Of a stretch of 64,000 nt of DNA, positions 1 to 12,572 are shown piece after piece (position 1 is the stretch's first letter; the number at the start of each line of letters is the position of its first letter). The stretch is taken from contig OZ005620.1 in NCBI GenBank assembly GCA_963930655.1, forward strand, positions 4,107,001 to 4,171,000, read 5' to 3'. This stretch comes from Myrica gale (taxonomy: Eukaryota; Streptophyta; Magnoliopsida; Fagales; Myricaceae). The position numbers and the translations under genes were made by a program. The notes beneath the pieces are model-generated. The model had not been told where the DNA came from. It made no database searches and saw nothing but the letters and a program-made list of their open reading frames with translations.

Positions 1-167
1 CATGCATCAAAAGTTAGAAAATGTCTCACGCGTTAATCTGAGCAATAAAAATTGTAATTGGGATGGACAAAGGAACATCATGTCATCATCCCGCCAAGCT
101 CAATGTAATTCTTATCTCATCCAAAACCTAGTTCTATAGGTATTCAGCAATGATGACACAACGTATA

Positions 168-506
168 GGTTGGCCAGGGCTAGAGCTTGGACAGTCCAAT
201 GGCGGGAGAAATTAGGGTTCTAATGTTAAGGTCCTAAGAAGACCTAATGGAGGACTGAGATGTTGTCAACACATTAATGAATAGAATGGAAGGATGAGAT
301 TCAAGGAGCCATAATGGAGGGCTGTACACATTAATGAATAGACCAACTTTTTGGCAACATAAAAGATTAAGCTCCTTTAATCTCAGTCTTCCATTCTATT
401 CATTAATGTATTGGTAATATCTCAGCCCTCAATTAGGTCCTCTTAACACCTTAACATTAGGACCCTAACTTCTCTCATCCAATAACTCACATTGGAGGCC
501 AACCAA
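168..506. repeat. Foldback (MITE-like) repeat in the MADS gene 3' intron
   Basis: Two arms of about 105 bp face each other: roughly 206-312 and, inverted, 372-478. Both arms share blocks such as CATTAATGAATAGAATGGA and TCTAATGTTAAGG with only scattered differences. Weaker inverted similarity (GGTTGGCC at about 169, GGCCAACC at about 497) may extend the element outwards. No clean target-site duplication could be settled: CCAAT occurs on both sides of the inner arms (196-200 and 479-483), but the ends are uncertain. It is a non-autonomous foldback element with no coding capacity. The rest of 1-1034 is AT-rich intron, in which I looked for the next MADS exon (expected to encode about 14 residues like TQxMLDQLSDLQxK) and did not find it. 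Confidence 0.6.
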
Positions 507-1034
507 CCTGAATAGATTGGCCAGTGGCCATGGGCCAACTCATGTATTCCATCATGAACCCAAACAGCTCGAGTTGTCTTGGGTATCGCTGTTTACCCTT
601 GTTCTGGTATAATTAGCTTGGTCATTCCTACGGTTACTATACATTATTTGTATGTGTTGGCATATATTTTTTTATTACTTACCTAATTACCAAAAGCAAA
701 AAGAAAAATACTAAACCTAAGGGAGAATTTAAGTTGGCTTCAAGAATTCTTAGGATGAGTAGACCTTCCCTTATGTTTGGGACCTATTTATTTTTCTTGA
801 TGACTAAGTGAAAAGGTGGTGAAAAAAAAGATGAATTTGTTAGGATGGGTAGGCTACAATTCTTGGGTCCATAATGTGAAACTACCAATTTTTTCAAAAG
901 TTTAAGCTAATAAGAAGTAGAACCATGACTAATTAAAGTGGTTTAATGAAGTGGCATATGAGAGTGAGAGAAAATACAGTCTAGTAGTTAAAAATGAGGT
1001 TGACTGCAATGTATGAGTTTACATAAATTCTTAC

Positions 1035-4000
1035 CTTTGTTGACCTAATTTGCCTCAATGATGACTCTAGTTGATTCTCGAGCTGCTCCAGCTCTGATGT
1101 ATTCAGTGGGCCCAAATCTTCCCCAAGGAGATTTCTACAGCATTCAATCAAGAACTCCACATAAATTCTACCATTAATCTTGCTAGCTACTTGGAAAGGT
1201 TGTTCAATAAGCACATATATAACAACACTGACAACTACCAGCTTGAACTAATTTGAACAGAAACAGCTTATTCAAACCATGAATGTGCCAACAAAACTAC
1301 GTAAAAGGTCTGCACAAATTTGCAAAAATAACAACTATATAGATTACCTCTGAGATCGCTGTAGGACCTCAACTTTTGCTTTTAGCCTCAAATATTCCAG
1401 GTAGCAGGTCTGCTTGCATATATGGCAACCATAACTTTTAGTCATAACGTCTTCGAATAATGGTGCCAAAATAAATACGTTATAGTTCTAATAGAACCTA
1501 AGTAGTGCATGGCAAGAACATTGAACTGGGGAAAAAGTCAGGGGAACCAAGTGTTGTGTGCCATACATACTTCAGAGAAGTTGAAGAAGGAGTAGCAAAA
1601 TTAATTTAAAGCATATTTTTTTTTCCTTTCGTGATAAACTCCGGGCAGTTTATTACTGTGCTTAGTGATACTTTCCAGAAGAGAAAATGTCTCATCCTCA
1701 GCGCGCGCGGCATAACAAGAAAATATCAAGCTACCTGAGTCTCATTGACTGGTCGGCTGGCTTCCTGTGAATTGTAACTGCACTTTTGGTACCTTTCGAG
1801 GGTTTTGATCATACTAAGACACAAGAAGAAAAGAACCATAATGAGCACCTTCGTTTAGCAGCTAGAATTACAGATCCATAAAACGTAAATGGTAATGAGA
1901 AAATCCTTGGTGCATTATTAAAGTAAAAGGATACAACTAAGAAAGAGTTCATTACTGGAGCAATAGGATACCATGCACACATTTTCAAAACGCCAATACC
2001 AATGAAGTCATTTATCAAAGTAATGCAGTCTGAACTTTGATACGGGACTATATAATTATATATGGGTACATATACAGTATGGACATCACGTCAAAGGATC
2101 TTGGAAACATATGAACAGTCAACACCCAGCAGTAATTCCTGATCATTATATATTTGTAATCCTCCGAGTAAGGTATGATCCACATTGGATATAGGCTTCC
2201 AGTTTTTAAATAAAGCAACAAAGAAACCGAGAAAATCATATGTCCTGTCAAGCTTAATATCTCGAAGATTCACAACCCTGACTCAGAATAATATCTCGAA
2301 ATAATAAAAATAAATAAAAACTCACAGCTCTAGCTAATACCTTTTTTCCTTGTATGAATGAAATCAATCCTTGGGTATATAGGCAGTACAGAAATAGCAA
2401 CATTGAGCAAAACGATTACAGGAGAGTGTAACCTCAGGCCTACCTCAAGGAGAACGTTTTACTCACAAAACGTGACAATTGTAAAGTAGCTTTAAACTCC
2501 CAAGAAAACCATACACCAAGTACATGCAAAGAAACGTACTCTATAGTACCTCTCAAAAGGCTACAAAAAGAATTCTTCTTTTTATTTGACACCGACCCAA
2601 AAGGCAACATTGAAAAGCCCCACCAGCTACAAATAAATTAATTGGACTACGAGGTATAACGATTATATAAAAACAATGTTAGTGCTATGGTGGGCAGAGA
2701 CGAAGTTATAGTAGAGTTCCTACGCCACATCAAAATTTGCAAGCAGACCATATATATTCGCATAGCTCAATCCCAAAATAAAGAATACATGATTTTCAAG
2801 AAAAAGATGAAATGTGGCATGTAATGCTCATGTTCATTAACTAGATCATGACCTTATATCATATACAGGGTATAGAAGAGTTCAGAAAGCTAATGTGTTA
2901 AGGAAATATATGAACTGTACACTTGTTATATATCTAGAAGGAATCACACGAGTAATCGTACTTCCTCAAGGAAAAGTCATATTCTACACCTTGTCATGCA
3001 TTCAGTACTGGAACAATAATCATTGATCAAGACAAAAATCGATATATATATACAAGCTAATCAAGACTATATCAAATATATCTAGAAGTCCATGTTAATC
3101 ACACAAATCTTTCAGTCTTTTTCCTTCAGTCACTTGACGTTTTGCAGAACTTTTGCATGCATTGAAGTGCTAGAGTAGACTTCAAGAGAAAAATAAAGGG
3201 TTGATGACCATTTTAGTCCCTGAGTTTTATGTCTTTTATCAATTTGATCCATGGGTTTCAACTTTGTTCACATAAGCCCTTAGGTTATCTTCTTTTATCG
3301 ATTTAGTCAATCCATCCAATTTCGTCTACTTCGTGTACAGTCACCTAACGGTAGACACGTCACCCCCAATAATATCGCGACACGTTGAAGAATTTGAAAA
3401 AAAAAAACTTTGAACAGGGTCGGGAACCACCCCTCTCGCTAGGGGATGGCGGCTCCCCTTTGCAGGGTGGCCCCCACCGCAAGGGAGCCCAGAACTAGGC
3501 TCCTCGTAGCCGGTCGGGGTGGCTACCACGATGAGCCACCCTCCCCTGGTGAGCGGGGTGGTTCCCGACCCTGTTCAAAGTTTTTTTTTTCAAATTTGTC
3601 CACTTGTCGTAATATTATTGGGGTAACGTGTCTACCGTTAGATGACTATACACGGAGGAGACGGAATTGAACGGAATAACTAAATCGATAAATGAAGATA
3701 ACCTAAGGACTTATGTGACCAAATTTGAAACTCAAGGACCAAATTGATAAAAGGGCATAAAACTCATGGACTAAAATGGTCATTAACCCAAAAATAAAAA
3801 AAAAATTATTAGAGTGCAAAGTTGTTGCTTCTGGCCTTCTTTTTTTGAAAAAGGTTCGTTACTTTTTTAACCTAATTCTTTCGTGAAAGGCAAGGTTGAG
3901 TATTATACAAGTTGGGTATCGATCAACCTCTATCCTATCTTATATGGAGTACAGCACTCGATCTTGATTGTTGCACACGAATACAAGACAAACTCAATAT

Positions 4001-6865
4001 ATAGCAATACCATATATAATGTTAGTCATAACGATTAAATATGTTAATACCCCTTAATCTTTCTCAATCTTATGTTCAATTTTTCCTTAGTTACTAAGTG
4101 TATAGTGTTGGCTTTGTATCCACTGTGCTCAGTTTTATATTTGTTCTCATCATACTCGTGAGTATCATGGAATTGGTTTACTGGTCCTCAACAGTGAAGT
4201 AATGTAACTTGTCTATTATTCTTGATTATTTTAAAAGTTCAAAAATCTTGGTGAGATATTGGCCGACATGTTCAGCCTTTTTCGTGGGTTTGAGCTTGCT
4301 TTCTCTACACTTGGCGGAATTCTTTCTTCCTATAATTCGCCAGTTACCTCACTAATAAGAAGGGTGGATCCTAAAACTTTTTAAGACTCTACAGTCATTG
4401 GCTAAGCTAAAAGCTCAGGCTTAAGTACCAGCATGTCAACGGCCTGGAGAATGCAGCAACCCGTGGAATTGAAGTTCAACATGACATGGCTTCTTCAACT
4501 TCTACTCTAAATGTCATGATCTAGCTAGTTTGATTCAGCTGATCCGACTCTAAATGTCATGATCTAGTTTGATTCAACTGATCCTACTCCAAATGTCATC
4601 ATCTAGTTTGATTCAACTTCTACTCTAAATGTCATATCTAGTTTTGTAATACCTCAACTTCAACTGATCCTAAGGATTTTCTTTAGAAATATCATCTGCA
4701 AACATAATCCAATCATTGCATGAATACTTCTTGGTACTTAATCAACATATTCAAGTAGAAATGCATTCTCTCTCTTTTTTCTAATGAAACAAAGATCAAC
4801 TGTTGATTCCCCAATTTTTTGAATTATCCAAAATGTCTTATACCAAAATTTGAAAGAGATAGTGACAACTGAATCTAGTAACTCCTTTGAAGTTCTTCAG
4901 AATAAAAATAATGCTCGTGTTGATTTTGTTCGTATAACGCCTTAGCTGCTTTGTATGCAGAAAAACTACATAAATTAGGTTGCTTCTCCAAGGTGATTCT
5001 CCAAATGGTAAAGCTCATGGACAAAAAATAGAATGCAGAAAGCTTTTAACTTGAGAAAGAAACTTATTGGACTTACTAGGCCGGAACATGCACACTATTT
5101 GATGGCAGTTCTAAATATATAAGATACTAATCATCCCTAGAGGTAAGAAAGCATTCTCTTGATTTGAAAAAGTGAAGAGAGAGATAATTTTTTATATTTT
5201 TTGTAGTAAATAGTAATGATTTGATGGGGGGAGAGAGATTATATTGCAATATTTAATTGTGTTAAAATTTTAGAGGGAGTAAATTTTGGTACACAAACGC
5301 AACAACTCGTGTGCTAAAAAAAACTTAGTGTGTGAATTTCTTTTTGGGACCCATAATTTTCTATTTCACTCTAGAGAATTCCCCGCCACCTCCTTGTAGC
5401 TTTCAAGTTCTAATACCAGATCGGAGGATAAAAAAGCCTTAAAATGCAAATTTCTGCACTTTTTGCAGTTAATAAACCAATATCCGATAACAGAAAAGAA
5501 GTAATGTTTAGACACCACAGCACAGCTAATAGCATTTTTGTGTTCGAATAATCACTATATATCACAAAGCAGCTTAAAGCATTAACACAGGCGGTTGGAT
5601 ACTGCACCCAAAACACAAAAAACAAGATAACTTAATGTTCTGGATACGGCTGTTCCGAATAGGGTTTTTAACTTTGAAGTTAGAAAAACAAAATATTAAT
5701 ACAGATTAGAAATTAGAAAAACAAAGGCCCATTTTTTTTTGTTTATTTCCACTGGAGAAAATCTTTTGTATACAAAACCAAAGCGTTCCACACTGGGTAC
5801 AAGAGTTCGTTAAAAACTGCAGCTTTAGATCAAGAATAGGCTGCGGCCATCTCTCTCTCTCTCTCAAAAATTCTTAATTGCCCCACAAAGTGCAGCACAC
5901 TTACAAATCAAACATCACATCTCTGACGCCGAATCATAACAGTAAAACAGTACTGGTAATAATCTATTTTATTATGAAAGTATTGCTGATATCTCCTTTA
6001 GTCTAGTGACATGATAATTTGGTGATCATATTTCTCCGGCGTTGTTTTGGATAATCAACAAATTGGAAATAACAAGCTTAAGTTTTCAAAATAACCCAGT
6101 TATTCAGATCGCTAAACAAGCCCGGTGGACCAAAGTTCGAATCTCAGAATCATTATTTGATCATTTCAGCTTATAAACTAGTTTCCATTGAGAGAGAGAA
6201 ATTATAAATAGGTTACAAACATTTGCAATGAAAAGGATCTTATATTTCTTGAATTAGTAAGATGATCAATCACTAAAAACTCCGAAGATTCTTCTTAAGT
6301 TGATGATTTTTTTTGTTTTTAGCAAAATTAATGAAGAATAAAACCTAATAAGAATCACAGATCTTCAAGAAAACGACGCATATATAAATAAGAGAAACAG
6401 ATCAAAACCTAAACAGGTAAAGAGAATGGGAGCTAGAGATCAAGGACACTAGTTTCTTCTATTCAAAAGGCCAAAACTGAACAAGCTGCACCATACAAGC
6501 ACAGATCTCGGAGAAAAACAAGTCACAAACACCCATTAAACTAGCAAAAAGAGACAGTAATACATATATACATATTATGATATTAAGACATAAAGACACT
6601 CAAACGAAGAGAGTTTGAGTGAGAAAAATTGAAAAGGAAAAAAAAAATTATGAGCGTGTGAGAGAGAGAGAGTTATATACCTATCGCTGCTACAGAACTC
6701 ATAGAGCTTGCCACGGCTGGAGAAAATGATGAGAGCAACCTCAGCGTCACAGAGAACTGAGAGCTCATACGCCTTCTTGAGCAGCCCATTTCTTCTCTTG
6801 GCAAAAGTCACCTGCCTATTGATTTTGTTCTCTATCCTCTTAAGCTCAACTCTTCCCCTCCCCAT
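1035..6865 (-). CDS. SEPALLATA-like MADS-box transcription factor, exons 1-4 (3' exons outside window)
   Basis: Floral MIKC-type MADS factor, a nuclear DNA-binding protein that recognises CArG boxes and forms higher-order floral complexes. Exons on the minus strand: 6865-6681 (185 nt), 1813-1735 (79 nt), 1412-1348 (65 nt), 1134-1035 (100 nt); all junctions are GT-AG and keep frame. Exon 1 gives the whole MADS domain ([18 protein letters not shown]..., ending KLYEFCSSD). Exon 2 gives [17 protein letters not shown]; exons 3-4 give the start of the K domain ([18 protein letters not shown] then [19 protein letters not shown]). [10 protein letters not shown] and VEVLQRSQR are typical of the SEP1/2/FBP9 branch rather than AP1/FUL (which has GEDLESLSLKELQ) or AGL6. 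Intron 1 is about 4.9 kb, as is common in this family, where it often holds regulatory DNA. Missing C-terminal exons are a window-edge effect. No lesion was seen. The exact SEP subclade is uncertain. Confidence 0.9.
3198..3789. mobile_element. Mutator-type MITE with long inverted arms in MADS intron 1
   Basis: A 592 bp element starting GGGTTGATGACCATTTTAG and ending in its near-complement (CTAAAATGGTCATTAACCC). It is flanked by an exact 9 bp duplication AAAAATAAA (3189-3197 and 3790-3798), the hallmark of Mutator-like insertions. The arms pair almost to the centre: a GC-rich block (AGGGTCGGGAACCACCCC near 3417) is mirrored near 3550-3575. The central part is strikingly GC-rich compared with the surrounding AT-rich intron. 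Two small ORFs across it are a by-product of the palindrome. No transposase is present, so it is non-autonomous. Transcribed as part of the MADS pre-mRNA it would fold into a very long hairpin. Confidence 0.88.
4504..4644. repeat. Tandem repeat, four units of about 36-43 bp, in MADS intron 1
   Basis: Units beginning ACTC(T/C)AAATGTCAT and followed by ATCTAG(TTTGATTCAACT) start near 4504, 4547, 4586 and 4622. Units differ in length and by a few bases, so the array is not recent. No coding potential. It lies in the long first intron of the SEP-like gene; whether it has a regulatory role is unknown. Confidence 0.75.
5160..5303 (+). repeat. Copy of an AT-rich dispersed repeat family (GAAGAGAGAGATAAT type)
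   Basis: Contains the blocks AGTGAAGAGAGAGATAAT, TAATGATTTGATGG and AGAGAGATTATATTGCAATA in the same order as the copies near 7990, 20186 (reverse), 42785 and 60455. The family looks like a short non-autonomous DNA transposon; ends of this copy are not sharply defined. Confidence 0.55.
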
Positions 6866-7943
6866 CTCTAGCTATTCTCTCTCTCTTTCTCCAAGACACT
6901 CTTTTTCCAGTCTTGGTTAAAGGATGAGCAAACTTTCTCAAATAATACGTGTTTAGGGCACCAAAAGGGATAAGAAAGGAACAGTTCAAGAGAAATGGAA
7001 AACCTGAGAAAAAAGTTGGCGTTGTGTTTTGGTGTTTACATCCGCCTTTATCTTTGTACTTTTTTACGTATATTGAGAAGTATCTACACGTAGGTTTTGA
7101 TCTGTTTCACTCCATTGCCCATGTTTTTCACTGTGTCATCCCTCTCCAAACTTCCGCTGACCTCACCTGACATAAATATAAGCACCATAATATATTAACC
7201 AAAAATTTAGTGTCGTTTGACAGGGTAATGTCCATTGGATCTCACCACCAACCTTAAAAGTGACATGCTTTTGGTTTCACACGTGTCGGATCCTCGGCAA
7301 TGGATTCCTTTAATGCCTGATATACCAATATATCCCATGTATTTTCCTTCTCAAGTGATGAGCCATAACCTCTGTTCTTTCTTTCTTTTCTTTCTTTCCG
7401 TTTTGTTACGTCTTGTTTAGATCAAAACGTAAATTCTAATTTGTCTGCCGAAGAAATCATTCATTATAGTTTTTTTTTAAGAAGCAGAATTAATGTTTGG
7501 CTTGAAGTAGCTAGGAGGCTTTCGAGACCGTATACGTAGTTCTTCAAACTTACAAGAAAATATGGCAATCCCTATAAGGGACTTTATATGGAACATATAG
7601 CTATGGTTGCAATAGGACTTGGAATTTCTGTTTATGTATATCTTAACCCTTCCATATCCTACTAATTACAATCTAAATTAATTACCAAGATTTAAAATTG
7701 TATAATTAATCTCAGCAAAGCTAGCTCCTTCTTCAATAGAAATTTAAAAATTAATGAATCCCTTTGCAAAATAAAGACAAATTAAAGCTTGACTAATGTT
7801 AAGTAGAATAGTCATTGTGAATGCTCTTACTAAGGCTTCATGTTTGACTAATGTTAAGTAGAAGATCTCACTATATAGGATCCTTTCTATATACAATAAT
7901 ATGAAAGAGGAATGTCTTGCTATTAAATTAATTTGAGGAGCAC

Positions 7944-7944
<1 letters not shown>
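6866..7944 (-). promoter_or_regulatory. 5' flank of the SEP-like gene
   Basis: Non-coding stretch upstream of the MADS start codon. The first 40 bases upstream of the ATG are rich in CT on the plus strand (GA on the gene's strand), as in many plant leaders. No CArG box of the strict form CC(A/T)6GG was seen by eye, nor a convincing TATA box. The rest is AT-rich with no supported gene. Small ORFs here have no recognisable domain. Confidence 0.35.

Positions 7945-7979
<35 letters not shown>
7945..7979. repeat. (AT)n microsatellite
   Basis: About 17 uninterrupted AT dinucleotides. It sits just before another copy of the dispersed AT-rich repeat family. Likely polymorphic in length. Confidence 0.95.
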
Positions 7980-7981
<2 letters not shown>

Positions 7982-7989
7982 GGTGGGTT

Positions 7990-8150
7990 AGGGCAATGTA
8001 TATAGGTATTGGTGAAAACAGTGAAGAGAGAGATTACTTGAGTGAAATTTTTTGTGTTTATTGTAATAAAAGAGATGATTTGATAGAAGAGAGAGATTTA
8101 TTTTATAATTATTAGGAAATAGACAAAGTTTTGGCATGCAAACACTACAA
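7990..8150 (+). repeat. Copy of the AT-rich dispersed repeat family
   Basis: Shares GTGAAGAGAGAGAT, GATGATTTGATAGAAGAG and AGAGAGATTTATTTTATAAT, in order, with the copies near 5160, 20186, 42785 and 60455. The neighbouring microsatellite may have grown from its end. 8151-9151 is AT-rich DNA in which I see no gene. Confidence 0.5.
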
Positions 8151-9151
8151 ATTATAATGGAGTAACTAGACGTATATATCTACTTCATTAGGAACGAGAC
8201 ACATGACATTAATCTAATTATATATGTTTGATTAACTGGATTTTGCTTTTGATATTTAATTTGGGAATTTAGACTTGGTTCGTTTTGTATACTTTCGTGA
8301 AACTTTTGTTATGTTATTGGACAACACCCCTGACGTTTATAAGTACTCACTTATAGAGAATGAATAACGTGGTTACAAACTTTAAATGAAACACGACTCA
8401 CAAAACAAACGACGAGTTTACAACCTACCTATATAATATCCTAAATCAGATAGCTGTGTAGAGGATTTTTGTTAATTAATTTCCTTAGCCGATTGCATAA
8501 CAGTGGTTTAGGTGATCATTAATTAAGTATATATGCTGATCTATAAGAGAAAAGTAGTGGACGTACAGGGGATAATGCATATATATGGCGTTCAAGGCAT
8601 TTCCTACCTGCTAGATAGCTATTTCTCTTTGAAGATCAGAATAAAGCAAATAGGGATCATAATTAATAGCAACCCTTCAATAACTCTTCCAAACAACCAA
8701 CTCCGTTCAGCTGGTAATTGGGTTTAGTACGAAAATCATCACATTAATTTTAAAATTACCAAAATTCATCAAATCATTCGGCGCGTTCACAATCCGTAGA
8801 AGAACATGATTAAAACATTAATGTAATTGGGTTTTGGGTGGAATGGCATGCATCTTTAATTTTATCTACACCTAATTACTTGATAATTGTTATTATTATT
8901 ATTTTTCTAAGCAATATAATTATTTTCACTTGTGAACTTACGTGATGTAGCTCATCAATATGGGGTGGCATGTCCTTGGCCTTGCACCACGATGTGGCTG
9001 GGTTGAGATGCTGCAACTTATACCTACATATATATATATAGTCGCGTTTACCAAACTCGTCTACCCGACTTACTGCTGCAATATTATTATATAATTTACA
9101 TAAAATAATTTTACCCGGTTTTTTCCTACGTGTGGTCAAATATTGGGTCGT

Positions 9152-9528
9152 CTTTTTTTTTTTTAACTAGTGATAATCAGTGATTATACTTGTGCATTAG
9201 TTTGAACGGATCTATCAAATTTAATTGAACCGAATAGCTTAATATTAAACTTCAGACGCAACAATCCCTCACGACATGCATGCAGTATTTAAACCGTGAA
9301 TTTTATTTTTATAGAAAGTAGAACTAAATCCTTAAACATATGTGGATGCCTACCAAAAGGTTTTTTTTTTTGGTAACTAGTAATAATCCGTGACTGTGCT
9401 TGTATATCGAGTTTGAGCGGATCTAATAAATTTAGTTAAAATAAATAATTTAAATCAAACTTGAGACACAACTGTCTCTAAACACACATTAAGTCGTAAA
9501 TTTTATTTTTATAAAAAGTAGATCTAGG
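9152..9528. repeat. Two direct copies of a ~180 bp sequence, each led by a T-run
   Basis: Copy 1 runs about 9152-9330 and copy 2 about 9360-9528. Both begin with a run of 11-13 T, then AACTAGT(G/A)ATAATC(A/C)GTGA, then share GGATCTA(T/A)(C/A)AAATTTA, a GA(C/G)(G/A)CA(A/C)AA block and finish AATTTTATTTTTATA(G/A)AAAGTAGA. Divergence between copies is moderate. It may be a tandem duplication or two insertions of a short reverse-oriented retroposon whose poly(A) reads as the T-run. No ORF. Confidence 0.65.
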
Positions 9529-12500
9529 GAGAATATTCAAACACTTATAAAAAATTGCTTATAATAAAACATATAAGAAATATAGTAGATAATCGAACAG
9601 ACATATCCTGTACAGAGCAAAAAAGAATAGGTGAAGAAAAGCAAATACCAAAGCCTTGTTAGGAAGTGTATTGAAATTGAGATCAAGATTGAGATTGAAA
9701 TTGAGACTGCTGCTTTATTTCGAGTTTGTGATTTTTGGGATTGAGTGATTTAAGGTTTTAATAATTACTTTCTTTTTATTTGCAGCATTTTAAAAAATGT
9801 GTCAATCAGACGGTGGACTTCATTCTAGGGTTGATGCTATAAAATCAACTCTAAGTTAATAGTATTAAAAGTGTAGAATCTACATGTTGTGTAAATCAGA
9901 CGATGAACCGTAGTGTAAATTGGGGAAATAAGAATAATAATATTTTTTTAATTTTTTAATTCGACGTTTGATTTCGAGACACGTAAAACGAAAGAACATG
10001 CAGACAGTTTTGTAATATTTGAGTCTTAAAATCTAAAACAATTTTAAATCTTAAAACGTGAGTTAAACAACCCCCGAGAATCTCTAAGTTAACCCAAACT
10101 CACGCAACTGAGAACAATAAAAACACAAAACAAAATCAGATAAGCTTTTGCCTGGTCAGGAATTAGAAAACCCATATTAAATTATCTTTTATGAGGCCGA
10201 TTATCCACAACTGCTTGTCAGTTGTCAAGCAGTAACAGTCACAGTGATGCTTAGACGTGTTCCCTCCTTAGTGGCCTGCGTGCTGTTCTTTGCAACTCCG
10301 AAGGGAGCCTCCACATGTTACTGAGACATCCTCTGCAGTAGAAACGTGTCAGTAAAGACCATTGGGAAAATGAATACTCTGTTGTATGCTTAACACGTGT
10401 CGACCAGGTAACCTATTGAGTTTCTATCTTCCTAGGAAACAGCTAGAAGGCCAAAAGCCCAAACAAAAAGCAAATCTTATTATATTGATCTTACTGTCGT
10501 TTTACGGAAAAGTAAAACTAGTAGCAAAAAAATATAAAAATTAGCGAATTTTACATAGTATTTGGTTATAAAATTTTATTAAATTTTTATATTGATGTTA
10601 AAAAAAATGTATTGAAATTAGTGAATGAGTGATAAAAGTAAAGGTAAAATTTTGAAGTATGTAATAAAAGTAAAATTTTACTTCACAAACATTATGTTAA
10701 AAGTCAAAAAAAAAGCACGTCCAGAGTAACTCTCACGTAGTAGAGAGCACTTGAGAGTGTGACTTAAAATCAGCTAGTCTCTTCAGAGTTTGTTGTGATG
10801 TTGAACTCAACTCGTGTATATATTGAATCAAGTTCATTCGAACTCTTTATGCATAAATAGTTGCTTAATTTCCCCCTTATAAAAAATAATAATAATAATT
10901 TTAAGAGAAGAAGACCTAAGTTGTGATCTCTTGGACAACTGAAATTTGTTGTTGTACTTCCAATTGGGTCAGATTCAACGAAGTTGATGCAAAAAGGAAA
11001 TTTAGTTGAGCCAAACTTCAGTACCCGTGTTTGAAACTGGATCAAGCATAAGCCCAGGCTCACTACTTAGTTGGAGTCTTGGACTTGGCCCGGCTGCGAT
11101 GGTGGCCAGGATTAATTTTATGGGGACGGCAGATGGAAGTGGTAGCAACATAAGGCAATGGGCTTTGGCATTTGATGTTACATGCGCATTATATAACGTG
11201 AGTACATTTTACAGGTTATATGAACTATGAAGAAGAAGATATACAACTTGGAAAAAGTGACGAGGTCGTGTCTAAGGCACCACAGTGTTGCTTTTCTTAA
11301 ACACTGCCATGAAATTATGCACAAAGTTGATGCAAATTCAATGGAATCCGAATTTGCACGGTATCAAAAAAAGAACCAGAGAATTCAGATGAACAAAAGA
11401 CAAAAAAAAAAAAACTAACTTCCTGAGTCAATTCGGAAGACAAATAAGCTGAGTCAAAAAATCTGACTATACGAAAAGCTAGCTTTAATCTAAAGCCTGT
11501 GATTGTGGGCACAAAATATGAGACCCACAGCAGAATTCTAATGGCCATGGAAGATAACTAGATAAGCGGAGATATATATACAGTTGAGCTTTTCTTTATT
11601 TTTGGCATTGTTTGCCTCACTCAGCTTTTCTTGAAATGGAAACAAAGACTAATTTCGAAAGAAAGTGGGATACCCAGAGATCCTTTATCATCCACAAGTG
11701 AAGCTGATCCCTTGGGTCGGAGCCAGGTTTCAGAGAGGATTACTTCTTGTAATATTGGTGAGAGTAGTTGTAAATTGCCTGGTTTTGTAGGGATATATTC
11801 GCTTACATATATACTTAATTACTTCATGCTTGCTTGCTTGTTCACTCATGTCAATTGGGTTCTTCTGTTTACTTTTCAGGGACCTTTCTTCGTCTGGTTT
11901 CTCAATGCTCAGTATCATTGGCTTTAGTTCTCAGGACGATAGGATACGTCACTTCTGATGGACGAAAGGGAATCAAAATGAGAAGCAAGAAGAGAAACAC
12001 TTTAGAACATGCGTTAATGGCATCATCTGTCACATTCTCCTTCAAGACATGGTGGAGAAGGGCGCTTAAAATAAATACTTTTAGTTCTTGTAGCCAATAG
12101 AGAGTAGAAAATGTACATTTGATCCACCCATATGGACCTTTTATATTTAATAATTTAATATCCGATGCATCTATCAATTAAGGAAGAATATTGGGTCGCC
12201 AGAAATCGCCTCGACTAACAAGTGAATATACTTCTCACGTCGTTGATCAAAGTTCGAATCTCTTGATTTATCTGATACTCAAAGTGTTCTAAAGTGGGTG
12301 ATCAACATCTTCCTTCGAGATGATGCAAAATTCAACTGCCACAAAGAAGAAAGATGAATTTCCAGATTAATGCAGTACTTGCCTCAATTGTCTACCATTT
12401 TCCTGAAATTAATGTGCTTTGAATTCAAGGCTTGAAAAGCCACCAACCTAGCTAGTGGCCGGCCTATAGTAGGAAGCCAGTCGAAAATATTAACTTGAGA

Positions 12501-12572
12501 GTGAGTTGTGAATTCAAACCTTGACAAGTTTCACGTTTAAGTGAGCCGGGAAAATCACACACTAATAATCTC
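9529..12572. other. Gene-poor AT-rich interval with unassigned short ORFs
   Basis: No gene could be supported. An AT-rich segment near 10540-10700 resembles the dispersed repeat family. Between about 10,930 and 12,180 the base composition is less AT-rich and short ORFs of 70-98 codons lie on both strands (for example plus 11631-11927, 11834-12100; minus 11902-12177), but none shows a domain, conserved motif or convincing splice structure that I recognise. This could be a decayed gene or unannotated non-coding transcript. 12400-12572 contains text such as GTGAATTCAAACCTTGACAAG, a B-box-like phrase that hints at a tRNA-derived SINE relic. Confidence 0.4.

Noticed and set aside
3341-3670. Overlapping ORFs on both strands with similar protein text
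   Set aside because: They run across the palindromic Mutator-type MITE; the similarity between strands comes from the inverted arms, not from genes.
6681-6865. MADS gene read as an AP1/FUL (SQUA) member because exon 3 is 65 nt
   Set aside because: Exon length fits both groups, but [28 protein letters not shown] is SEP-type K-domain text, not the GEDLESLSLKELQ type of AP1/FUL.
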